Assembly (NCBI RefSeq): GCF_003991355.1
Contig: NZ_RCSU01000007.1
Coordinates: 124,001-188,000 of the forward strand
DNA: 64,000 bases
Origin: Pseudoflavitalea rhizosphaerae
GTDB lineage: Bacteria > Bacteroidota > Bacteroidia > Chitinophagales > Chitinophagaceae
Reading direction: 5' to 3'
Shown: positions 57,236-64,000 of the stretch, piece by piece
How the letters are laid out: every line of letters begins with the position of its first letter
How positions within the stretch are numbered: position 1 is the first letter of the stretch
Translations under genes and position numbers: made by a program
The notes under the pieces: model-generated
The model's database searches: none
Seen by the model: only the letters and a program-made list of their open reading frames with translations
Told to the model about the DNA's origin: nothing

Positions 57236-58456
57236 TCACTTCAACACTTCCGCCAGCTTCTCACTCAACGCTTCCCCCCTCAACTCTTCAGCAATCACAA
57301 TTCCCTTCGGATCCACCAGTACATTATAAGGAATCCCTTCAAACTTATACAACTCAACTGCCTTGCTTTTCCAGAAAGCCAGATCACTGATCTGTGGCCA
57401 GTTCAGATTGTCTGCCTTAACAGCCTGTACCCAGGCAGCTTTATCTTTGTCCAAAGAAACGCCAAGCACTGTAAAATTTTTGTCCTTGAATTTATTGAAA
57501 GCATTCACCACGTTAGGGTTCTCAGCACGACAAGGCCCGCACCAACTTGCCCAGAAATCCACAAGCACATATTTGCCTTTGAAAGATGAAAGAGAAACAT
57601 TCTTTCCGTTTGGATCAGGCATAACGATTTCCGGTGCAGGTTTGCCGATCAAAGAATTGGATTTGCGTCTTTCGGCTGCTGCTTCCTGTTGCTTCTGCAT
57701 CTCTGCCGATTGCACTTTATAAGCTTCATATTTTTTCTTCAACTCACCGAGATTGCCATCATTGGGGAATTTTTTTGTGAGCTTACCGAGTTCAGCTTCA
57801 AATTCGCTCTGCTCCAATGTTTGCGCAGAACGTCCTAATGCGAATGCGGCAACAACCGGTTGGTTGATCTCGCTGAGTGATTTCTTCAGGAAGTTGTTCA
57901 GGCTGCTCATGGCGGCATTCTTCTTGTTGGTGGCAAGAATGATCGCAGAATCCGGCGCAGAAAATCTTTTCAGGCTGTCCATTGCTTTCATTGATTTTTC
58001 GATCTCGTCCTGGTGATCGCTGTAGCCGAAGAGGAAGTCGCGCAATTGAGTGGTAGCGCCTGATCCGGATACAGTGTAGAATTTCTCTTTTCCTGCAAAG
58101 TCGATATCGATCGAAATGGGAGAAGCATCATATACTATTGGAGCCATCGGGCCATTCTTGATGATCACATTGAAAAGCCCGCCACTGGCGCCTTTGCCTT
58201 TCAGTGTAAATTCTTTCGTGGTTGCGGGAATGGTAATGGAATCCAGTTGCACGGGGGGCAGCTCTCCACCGAAGGGGATTTCGTATAGGAAAAGGGTGAT
58301 CTTTCCGTCCTCGATCGCTTTGGGATAAAGTTCACTTACCTGGTCTGCGTTGGCCACTGTGCCTTTTACTTCCAGGGATTGTTGGGAACCTCCGGAACAT
58401 GCCGCTGCCAATGCCATCACTGCCACAACCAGGATCCGGTTGAATTGTTTTTTCAT
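57236..58456 (-). CDS. TlpA-family thiol-disulfide reductase, lipoprotein
   Basis: A 406-residue exported redox protein. The lipoprotein signal ends LAAACSGGS. The N-terminal 130 residues resemble DUF4369 (VKGTVANAD...KITLFLYEIPFGG), a helical linker follows, and the C-terminal thioredoxin fold carries WASWCGPCRAENPNV with C306 and C309. Bacteroidota use many such proteins to keep periplasmic thiols reduced. gatB starts upstream 10 bp away on the same strand, so the two are probably co-transcribed. Confidence 0.92.
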   Translation of the reverse strand: MKKQFNRILVVAVMALAAACSGGSQQSLEVKGTVANADQVSELYPKAIEDGKITLFLYEIPFGGELPPVQLDSITIPATTKEFTLKGKGASGGLFNVIIKNGPMAPIVYDASPISIDIDFAGKEKFYTVSGSGATTQLRDFLFGYSDHQDEIEKSMKAMDSLKRFSAPDSAIILATNKKNAAMSSLNNFLKKSLSEINQPVVAAFALGRSAQTLEQSEFEAELGKLTKKFPNDGNLGELKKKYEAYKVQSAEMQKQQEAAAERRKSNSLIGKPAPEIVMPDPNGKNVSLSSFKGKYVLVDFWASWCGPCRAENPNVVNAFNKFKDKNFTVLGVSLDKDKAAWVQAVKADNLNWPQISDLAFWKSKAVELYKFEGIPYNVLVDPKGIVIAEELRGEALSEKLAEVLK

Positions 58457-58466
58457 GTAATTTTTT

Positions 58467-59915
58467 TTAGTTCAGTTTCTTCAATAAAATATCGTTCGTT
58501 AACCGGGGGTCTGCTTTTCCTTTGGATACTTTCTTTACTTCTCCAACAAACAAACCCATCAATCCTTTTTTCCCTTTCCTGTATTCGGCCACTTTCTCCG
58601 GCATCTTCTGCAATACTTCTTCCACCCAGGCTGCTACATTGCTTTCATCTGAATCCTGCACAAGGTTAAGCGATGCGGCAATATCGAGCGGATTGCGGCC
58701 CGGCTCGGCCACCAATGCAGGCAATACCCTGGTGGAGGCAATGGAGAAGTTCAGCTTACCCTCATCAATAAGCGCTATCAGCGCCGCGATTCCGGCTGGC
58801 TGTACGGGAAACCCGGAAATAGAGGCACTCTTATCGTTCAACCATGATTTCACGGGGCCCAGCATCCAGTTGGCTGCTGCCTTGTAATTGGAAGTATGGG
58901 TAATTACAGATTCGAAATAATCGGCTGTTTCCTTTTCATCACAGAGTACGCGTGCGTCGTATGCTGGTAGTTGCAGTTGCTGCGTGTAGCGGGCGATGCG
59001 TTGTTCAGGCAGTTCGGGAATGCTTTCTTTGATGGATTGAAGCATGGCTTCCGTTACGCGGAAAGGCACCAGGTCAGGGTCTGCAAAATACCTGTAGTCG
59101 TTCGCTTCTTCCTTGGTTCGCATGGCGAATGTAGTACCGTTGGCGGCGTCGAAGCTGCGTGTTTGCTGAATGATGGTCTCACCGTTCTCCAGCATCTCGA
59201 TCATCCGTTTGGCTTCCAGTTCGATGGCGCGCTTCACGTTGCGGATGGAATTGAGGTTCTTCACTTCCACCTTGGTGCCAAGTTTGGTGTCGCCTTTTTT
59301 CCTGACAGACACGTTGGCATCGCAGCGCATACTGCCTTCTTCCATATTGCCATCGCAGATACCGAGATAGCGGAGCAGTTTGCGGAGCTCGGTAAGATAC
59401 GCATACGCTTCCTCTCCGCTTCGTATAACCGGGTCCGTTACGATCTCCAGCAATGGAACGCCGGCGCGGTTGTAATCCACGCAGGTATTTTCCGGGTCAA
59501 CATCATGCAGGCTCTTGCCGGCATCTTCTTCCATATGGATACGGTTCAGCTCGATGGGCCTTTCCGTATCGCCAATGCGGATGGTTACATAACCACCGAT
59601 ACAGATGGGAGTAGTATGCTGGGAGATCTGGTATCCTTTGGGAAGATCGGGGTAGAAATAGTTCTTGCGCGCGAAATAATTATTGGGGCTGATGGTGCAA
59701 TTACAGGCCAGTCCCATGCGGATAGCGTATTCAACAGCTTTTTTGTTGAGTTTGGGCAGGGTGCCGGGATGCCCGAGGGTAATCGGACTGATATGCGTAT
59801 TGGGTTCGCCTCCAAAGGCAGCACTGTCGCCGCAAAACAACTTGCTTTCTGTGAGCAGCTGAGCGTGGACTTCCAGTCCTGCCACTAATTCGTATGCATC
59901 GTAATTGATCGCCAT
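58467..59915 (-). CDS. gatB: Asp/Glu-tRNA amidotransferase subunit B
   Basis: A 482-residue subunit of GatCAB, which converts Glu-tRNA(Gln) or Asp-tRNA(Asn) to the amide form. Signatures include YELVAGLEVHAQLLTESKLFCGD at the start, YFYPDLPKGYQISQ, NRAGVPLLEIVTDP and MRCDANVSVR. The C-terminal YqeY-like tail (GRNPLDIAASLNLVQDSD, KGKADPRLTNDILLKKL) is complete. The ATG at 59915 is chosen. gatA and gatC are not in the window. The stop is 10 bp before the TlpA gene. Confidence 0.96.
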   Translation of the reverse strand: MAINYDAYELVAGLEVHAQLLTESKLFCGDSAAFGGEPNTHISPITLGHPGTLPKLNKKAVEYAIRMGLACNCTISPNNYFARKNYFYPDLPKGYQISQHTTPICIGGYVTIRIGDTERPIELNRIHMEEDAGKSLHDVDPENTCVDYNRAGVPLLEIVTDPVIRSGEEAYAYLTELRKLLRYLGICDGNMEEGSMRCDANVSVRKKGDTKLGTKVEVKNLNSIRNVKRAIELEAKRMIEMLENGETIIQQTRSFDAANGTTFAMRTKEEANDYRYFADPDLVPFRVTEAMLQSIKESIPELPEQRIARYTQQLQLPAYDARVLCDEKETADYFESVITHTSNYKAAANWMLGPVKSWLNDKSASISGFPVQPAGIAALIALIDEGKLNFSIASTRVLPALVAEPGRNPLDIAASLNLVQDSDESNVAAWVEEVLQKMPEKVAEYRKGKKGLMGLFVGEVKKVSKGKADPRLTNDILLKKLN

Positions 59916-59983
59916 AAAATGTGTAATGGTCAGAGCATACAAAAATACCTTATTCCATGCGGATTGCAAGCGCGCATAAAAAT

Positions 59984-60026
59984 GCCCGGAATATGGCGCA
60001 GATAATACTGATCACATATTCCGGGC
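59984..60026. terminator. Hairpin between gatB and the PDZ gene
   Basis: GCCCGGAATATG (59984-59995) pairs perfectly with CATATTCCGGGC (60015-60026) over a 19-base loop. There is no T-run, so it may be a terminator of the PDZ transcript or a processing signal. Confidence 0.5.
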
Positions 60027-60092
60027 TCGTATATCGGGCTGTTTCTGATGGCTATTGGCATTGGGGCCAGCGCCCCAGAATGCTGATATCTT

Positions 60093-61124
60093 CTACAAAT
60101 TGGCGGTTTTCAGTTTTTTGGGGAAGGATACTTCCACATTTACTGTTTTTCCATCGCGAAGTATTTTCACGGGGATCTTCACCTTATTGTCTTTGGAAGC
60201 AGTAGCCGCTTCTTTGGCGAGCTCTTCTGCGCTGTTCACTTTTTTATTGTTGAACTCAGTGATGAGATCATCTTCTTTGATACCTGCTTTTTCTGCAGCG
60301 GATTCATCGTCTACGTTCAGCACTTTTACGCCAACACCATTCTCTGTATCCTGGGCTTTGATACCCAGCCTGGGACCACGATTGGTATTGAACTGTCCGT
60401 AAGGCGCATTGAATTCAAAGTTCTTCGGGAACAATTCACCCAATTCATCGAGCCTGAAACTTTTGCCACCTTCCGGGATCGCGAAGCCCTGAGCTTGCGA
60501 ATCGGTTGTTTTGCCCAGTTTGGCATTGATCACTTTTTCTTTGCCATCGCGCAGCACAGTGATCTTCACTTCTTCATCCGGTTTGCGGGCGCGGATGAGG
60601 CGGCTTACATCATTTGCGTCCTGTACTTTTTCTCCGGCGATCTTTGCGATCACATCTTTCTCTTTCAGTCCGGCTTTTTCAGCAGGACTCCCTTTAGATA
60701 CCTGCAGGATGCGGGCTCCGCCGGGCGCTTCTTCGGTTACTACTCCAAGGAATGTTCTGGTAGCTCCGGCTTTGAAAAAATCATTATTGAAGTTGTAAGA
60801 CTGGGCGCCACCATGTTCACGGAAAGGCGATAAAGTGATCACCCTGCCAGACCTGCTACGGCGTACACTGATATTGTCGTTCTCAAAATCTTCCAATGGT
60901 TTACCATCCACAAACACATCGCCATCCTTGATCTCGATCACAACTTTGCTGTCTTTGTCTCCGTTCTTGCGGATAATGAGCTCGTCGTATTGTTTGAGTT
61001 TTTCCTTAGGCTCTTTTGGTTCTTTGGGAGCTTTGGGATCTTTTGTGTCCTGGGCTACGACAGCAGTACCGGCGAGCAAGGCGGTAGTGGCGAACGCGAA
61101 GGCCAGGTGAGTGTATCTTTTCAT
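60093..61124 (-). CDS. Secreted double-PDZ protein without a protease domain
   Basis: A 343-residue exported protein (signal peptide ending VVAQ). A charged KEPKEP-rich stretch (about 30-45) is followed by an unassigned region, then two PDZ domains. The first is FLGVVTEEAPGG...GSPAEKAGLKEKDVIAKIAGEKVQ. The second is LGIKAQDTENGVGVKVLNVDDESAAEKAGIKEDDLITEFNNKKV. There is no HtrA-like serine-protease triad. It could act as a scaffold or substrate adaptor in the periplasm; the partner is unknown. Confidence 0.85.
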   Translation of the reverse strand: MKRYTHLAFAFATTALLAGTAVVAQDTKDPKAPKEPKEPKEKLKQYDELIIRKNGDKDSKVVIEIKDGDVFVDGKPLEDFENDNISVRRSRSGRVITLSPFREHGGAQSYNFNNDFFKAGATRTFLGVVTEEAPGGARILQVSKGSPAEKAGLKEKDVIAKIAGEKVQDANDVSRLIRARKPDEEVKITVLRDGKEKVINAKLGKTTDSQAQGFAIPEGGKSFRLDELGELFPKNFEFNAPYGQFNTNRGPRLGIKAQDTENGVGVKVLNVDDESAAEKAGIKEDDLITEFNNKKVNSAEELAKEAATASKDNKVKIPVKILRDGKTVNVEVSFPKKLKTANL

Positions 61125-61252
61125 GTCACGAATGATTTATTAATTGTCTACGGAATGTTTCGTAGATCAAATATAAGGAAATAATTGAAATACGAAACAG
61201 TTCGGAAATGAACAGGGGGATTTAACGGATCGTTAAGAGCAGTTGGGAAGCG

Positions 61253-61277
61253 CCACTCGCCGGGCGGCAAGCGACTA
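61253..61277. repeat. Half unit of the REP-like palindrome (copy D)
   Basis: CACTCGCCGGGCGGCAAGCGACT matches one outer hairpin arm of copies A and C. The central double palindrome and the second arm are missing. It lies between the PDZ and methyltransferase genes. Confidence 0.7.
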
Positions 61278-61296
61278 CCAGCACCAGGCGGGGTTG

Positions 61297-61908
61297 TCAG
61301 CTGTTGCGTTCCATAGCGCAAAAAATAAAGTTCTGTGTTGTGTTGAAAGGAGTTAGATGGTCTTCGGTCTTACAATTGATGACGCTGAATTCAGGTTCAA
61401 AAAGTTTTGTAAGCGAGGTCTCATCATACCTTTTAATATAGAGCCCACTGCATTTTTCAGGGCCGTTGGTAGAGAAAGTGCCGATAGATAAGAATTTCCT
61501 TACATGCTTTTTCACCAGTTGAACGTAAGTATCTATCTGTTCATCAGTGGTGAGAAAATGGAAAGCGGCCCTGTCGTGCCAGATATCGAAATCCTGTGCC
61601 GGTACAAAGCTGGTGATATCGCTGACGATCCAAATCACTTTGGCGGCTTTGTTTCCCAATCTTGTTTGTGCGCGTTCCAGCGCTTTGGCGGAGATATCCA
61701 GCACCGTTATGTTTTCATAACCTTCATCTATGAGGAAGTCAACCAGTTTGCTGTCACCACCGCCGATATCGATGATACGGGCGGATTTGCCGAGACCGGA
61801 CTGATGAATGAGGTCCAGCGAGGTTTGCGGTTTATCCTGCGTCCAGCTTACTTCCTGCGGTGTTTTCGTTTCGTATACTTTTTCCCAGTGTGCTTTGAGG
61901 TTATCCAT
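61297..61908 (-). CDS. Class I SAM-dependent methyltransferase
   Basis: A 203-residue methyltransferase. SAM motif I reads IIDIGGGDSKLVDFL, then VLDISAKALERAQTRLG, and WHDRAAFHFLT matches the fourth motif. The start SWTQDKPQTS resembles the thiopurine/tellurite-type methyltransferases, but the substrate is unknown. The ATG at 61908 is chosen. The frame stays open to 62025, but that extension is translated palindrome copy C and not homologous. Confidence 0.9.
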   Translation of the reverse strand: MDNLKAHWEKVYETKTPQEVSWTQDKPQTSLDLIHQSGLGKSARIIDIGGGDSKLVDFLIDEGYENITVLDISAKALERAQTRLGNKAAKVIWIVSDITSFVPAQDFDIWHDRAAFHFLTTDEQIDTYVQLVKKHVRKFLSIGTFSTNGPEKCSGLYIKRYDETSLTKLFEPEFSVINCKTEDHLTPFNTTQNFIFCAMERNS

Positions 61909-61939
61909 GACAAACTGATTAATAATAACCGGAGAGCTG

Positions 61940-62051
61940 GCAGTCGCTCGCCTCCCGGCGAGTGACTTGTATTCCGTCGCCTCCGGCGACACGTTGTTCG
62001 CCGGAGGCGAACCAATAAAACTCACTCGCCAGAGGCGAGCGAGTGGCGACT
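61940..62051. repeat. REP/BIME-like composite palindrome, copy C
   Basis: It has the same layout and orientation as copy A: a CAGTCGCTCGCctcccGGCGAGTGAC arm, GTCGCCTCCGGCGAC centre, TTCGCCGGAGGCGAA centre and a final CTCACTCGCC arm that deviates at its end (GAGCGAGTGGCGAC). It lies between alaS and the methyltransferase gene. Confidence 0.88.
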
Positions 62052-62064
62052 CCCGAACATATTC

Positions 62065-64000
62065 TTACAGTAATCCTTTCACTTTTTCAATAACAGCCTT
62101 CAGCTGGCTGGCATCCTGCCCGCCTGCAGTGGCCAGGTTTTTCTGTCCGCCGCCGCCGCCTTTGATCAGCGGCGCGATATGTTCCTTGATGATCTTGCCG
62201 GCATCCAGTTGCTTGGCTGCAACCACCGTATCAGAAATACCAACGGCAACAAACGGTTTACCGCCGATATTGGCGCAGAGCACGGCCACATAATCATGTA
62301 GGTTGTTTTTCAGATCGAAGGCGAGTTTCTTCAGGGCATCGGCATTGCCTACTTCAATGATCTCACCGATATAGGTGACTCCATCGATGATCTGGTCTTT
62401 CTGCAGTAGTTCATTTCTAACGCCAACCAATATGCGGTTTTCGAGATTATCGAGTTTCTTTTTCAGATCGCTGTTCTCGGCCTGTAGCTGTTCAACGGCT
62501 TTCACCAGGTCTTTCGGGTTCTTGAGCGTCTGCTTTACCTGTTTCAGTTCTGCGGATTGTTCATCGATATATTTTTCAGCAGCGAATCCACTCACGGCTT
62601 CCACTCTTCTTACCCCGGCGGCTACTGCCGATTCGGATTTGAAGCGGAAGATGCCGATCTCTCCGGTGGAGCCAACATGCGTACCACCGCAGAGCTCTAC
62701 CGAATAATTCGGATCGATGATCACTACGCGCACCACATCAGCGTATTTTTCACCAAACAGGGCCATGGCGCCGGATTGCATCGCTTCTTCCTTCGGCATT
62801 TCTTTGATCACTACGGGAATATTCTCGCGGATCTTTTCGTTCACGATGGCTTCCACTTTGCTGATCTCTTCGTCGGTCATTTTAGCGAAGTGGGAGAAAT
62901 CGAAGCGGAGATAATCTTCATTGACCAGCGAACCTTTCTGTGCTACATGTGTGCCGAGTACCTTGCGCAATGCTGCATGCAGCAGGTGAGTAGCAGAATG
63001 ATGAACAGCCGTGCATTTGCGGCGTTCAGCATCAACCCTGGCATCCACGGGGGCCGCGATATTCACAGGTAGTTTATCGGTGAAGTGAATGATGAGGTCA
63101 TTCTCTTTTTTAGTATCGGTAACGGGCACCATTTCTCCATCAAAGCTGAGGAAGCCGGTATCGCCTACCTGACCGCCGCTTTCGGCATAGAATGGTGTGG
63201 TATTGAGTACGAGTTGATAAGATTCTTTGCCTTTTGCTTTGATCTTGCGGTACTTCAGCACTTTGGTTTGCAGTTCCAGCATATCATAGCCTGCGAAATT
63301 GGGGCTTTGGCTTTCTTTTCCATCTTTCACCAGCAGCACCCAGTCTTCAGTATCCAGTGTGGTTGCGGCACGGCTGCGGTCTTTCTGTTGCTGCATTTCT
63401 TTCTCGAATCCTTTCTCATCAACAGTGAGGTTATTCTCACGGGCGATGAGCCGGGTGAGGTCGATTGGGAATCCATAAGTATCAAGTAATTCAAATGCCG
63501 CACTACCTTCGATAGTTCCGTTAGTGGCAGTTTTGATTACATCATCAATTCTTTTAAGGCCTTTTTCCAGTGTACGGAGGAAGGCTTCTTCTTCTTCCCT
63601 GATCACTTTCATTACAAAATCCATTTGTTGATTCAGTTCGGGGAAAACATTCTTGAACTGAAGTGCAATCACAGGCACCAGTTGGTGCAGGAGTGGTTGT
63701 TTGTAATCGAGGTAAGAATAATAATAACGGACTGCGCGACGAAGAATGCGACGGATCACATAACCGGCTTCTGTATTTGAAGGCAATTGCCCATCGGCAA
63801 TAGTAAAGCTGATAGCGCGGATATGGTCAGACAAAACGCGGAAGGCGATAGCCTGACGGCTATCACTGCCATCATATTTTTTATGAACGATATTACCGAT
63901 TGCTGCAATGGTTTCGCTGAATACATCAGTGTCGTAGTTGGACTGTTTGCCCTGGAGCACACGCACCAGTCGTTCAAAACCCATACCAGTGTCAACATGT
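62065..64000 (-). CDS. alaS: Alanyl-tRNA synthetase (3' part, runs off the window)
   Basis: About 645 C-terminal residues of AlaRS; the start lies beyond the window (frame continues through VDTGMGFERLV, a conserved catalytic-core segment). The editing domain shows HHSATHLLHAALR and the zinc-binding CGGTHVG with the usual histidines. The C-terminal DHHA1 region ends in the Gly-rich IKGGGGGQKNLATAGG segment. No frameshift was seen. The stop lies 14 bp from palindrome copy C. Confidence 0.95.
   Translation of the reverse strand, partial: HVDTGMGFERLVRVLQGKQSNYDTDVFSETIAAIGNIVHKKYDGSDSRQAIAFRVLSDHIRAISFTIADGQLPSNTEAGYVIRRILRRAVRYYYSYLDYKQPLLHQLVPVIALQFKNVFPELNQQMDFVMKVIREEEEAFLRTLEKGLKRIDDVIKTATNGTIEGSAAFELLDTYGFPIDLTRLIARENNLTVDEKGFEKEMQQQKDRSRAATTLDTEDWVLLVKDGKESQSPNFAGYDMLELQTKVLKYRKIKAKGKESYQLVLNTTPFYAESGGQVGDTGFLSFDGEMVPVTDTKKENDLIIHFTDKLPVNIAAPVDARVDAERRKCTAVHHSATHLLHAALRKVLGTHVAQKGSLVNEDYLRFDFSHFAKMTDEEISKVEAIVNEKIRENIPVVIKEMPKEEAMQSGAMALFGEKYADVVRVVIIDPNYSVELCGGTHVGSTGEIGIFRFKSESAVAAGVRRVEAVSGFAAEKYIDEQSAELKQVKQTLKNPKDLVKAVEQLQAENSDLKKKLDNLENRILVGVRNELLQKDQIIDGVTYIGEIIEVGNADALKKLAFDLKNNLHDYVAVLCANIGGKPFVAVGISDTVVAAKQLDAGKIIKEHIAPLIKGGGGGQKNLATAGGQDASQLKAVIEKVKGLL

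Noticed and set aside
58971-59888. 305-residue plus-strand ORF inside gatB
   Set aside because: Long only because of codon bias in gatB. It has no domain, and GatB signatures are continuous on the minus strand.

Overview
The window comes from a chromosome of a Bacteroidota bacterium, most likely the Chitinophagaceae. The evidence is two SusC/SusD outer-membrane nutrient-uptake pairs, a PorZ-like protein with a type IX secretion sorting domain, a DUF1501/DUF1800 pair, a DUF5777 beta-barrel, and repeated matches to the Bacteroidota -7 promoter box TAnnTTTG. Shine-Dalgarno sequences are mostly weak or absent. Base composition is moderate, except for an AT-rich block at about 1.6-3.1 kb. No rRNA, tRNA, CRISPR array or intact mobile element was recognised.

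Layout. 1-1031 is gene-poor and holds an inverted repeat and what looks like the terminal repeat array of a lost IS21-type element. 1032-4725 holds an orphan small protein, two paralogous membrane proteins and a LuxR-type two-component pair. 4804-7626 is carB, in a form without the C-terminal regulatory domain. 8339-13242 holds an M23 peptidase, a BCP peroxiredoxin, and a secreted or membrane cluster (cytochrome-like lipoprotein, OB-fold protein, YceI, DUF5777 barrel). 13243-14524 is a tail-anchored protein and birA on the minus strand. 14615-21081 runs rsfS, ftsH, a LUD protein, a gamma-glutamylcyclotransferase-like protein, lpxH, a secreted propeller-like protein and an MscS channel. 21147-28980 holds a GF-N repeat protein, a MerR-like regulator with a very long acidic tail, gyrB, a clan GH-A glycosidase candidate and a 67-residue protein. 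29259-33398 (minus) is the DUF1501/DUF1800 pair and serS. 33542-38748 holds a small conserved protein, a cyclophilin lipoprotein, a DUF885 peptidase-like protein, gcvH, an ECF sigma/anti-sigma pair and a VanZ-like protein. 39234-47062 holds prfA, an aminohydrolase, the porZ-recO pair and an MMPL/RND transporter. 47160-56727 is two complete SusC/SusD pairs in tandem with no local degradative enzymes. 57236-64000 (minus) holds a TlpA-type lipoprotein, gatB, a double-PDZ protein, a methyltransferase and the 3' part of alaS, which runs off the window.

Most genes are housekeeping (translation: serS, prfA, gatB, alaS, rsfS; topology: gyrB; repair: recO; nucleotides: carB; envelope: ftsH, lpxH, mscS, M23). 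The accessory part concerns the cell surface: TonB-dependent import, type IX secretion, lipoproteins and secreted repeat proteins.

The most notable non-coding signal is a dispersed composite palindrome of about 108 bp (REP/BIME-like). There are three full copies (22272-22379, 26237-26343 inverted, 61940-62051) and a half unit (61253-61277), always at gene ends. One copy supplies the last codons and stop of the glycosidase gene. A second theme is several genes whose -7 box lies only 3-6 nt before the start codon, which predicts leaderless mRNAs.
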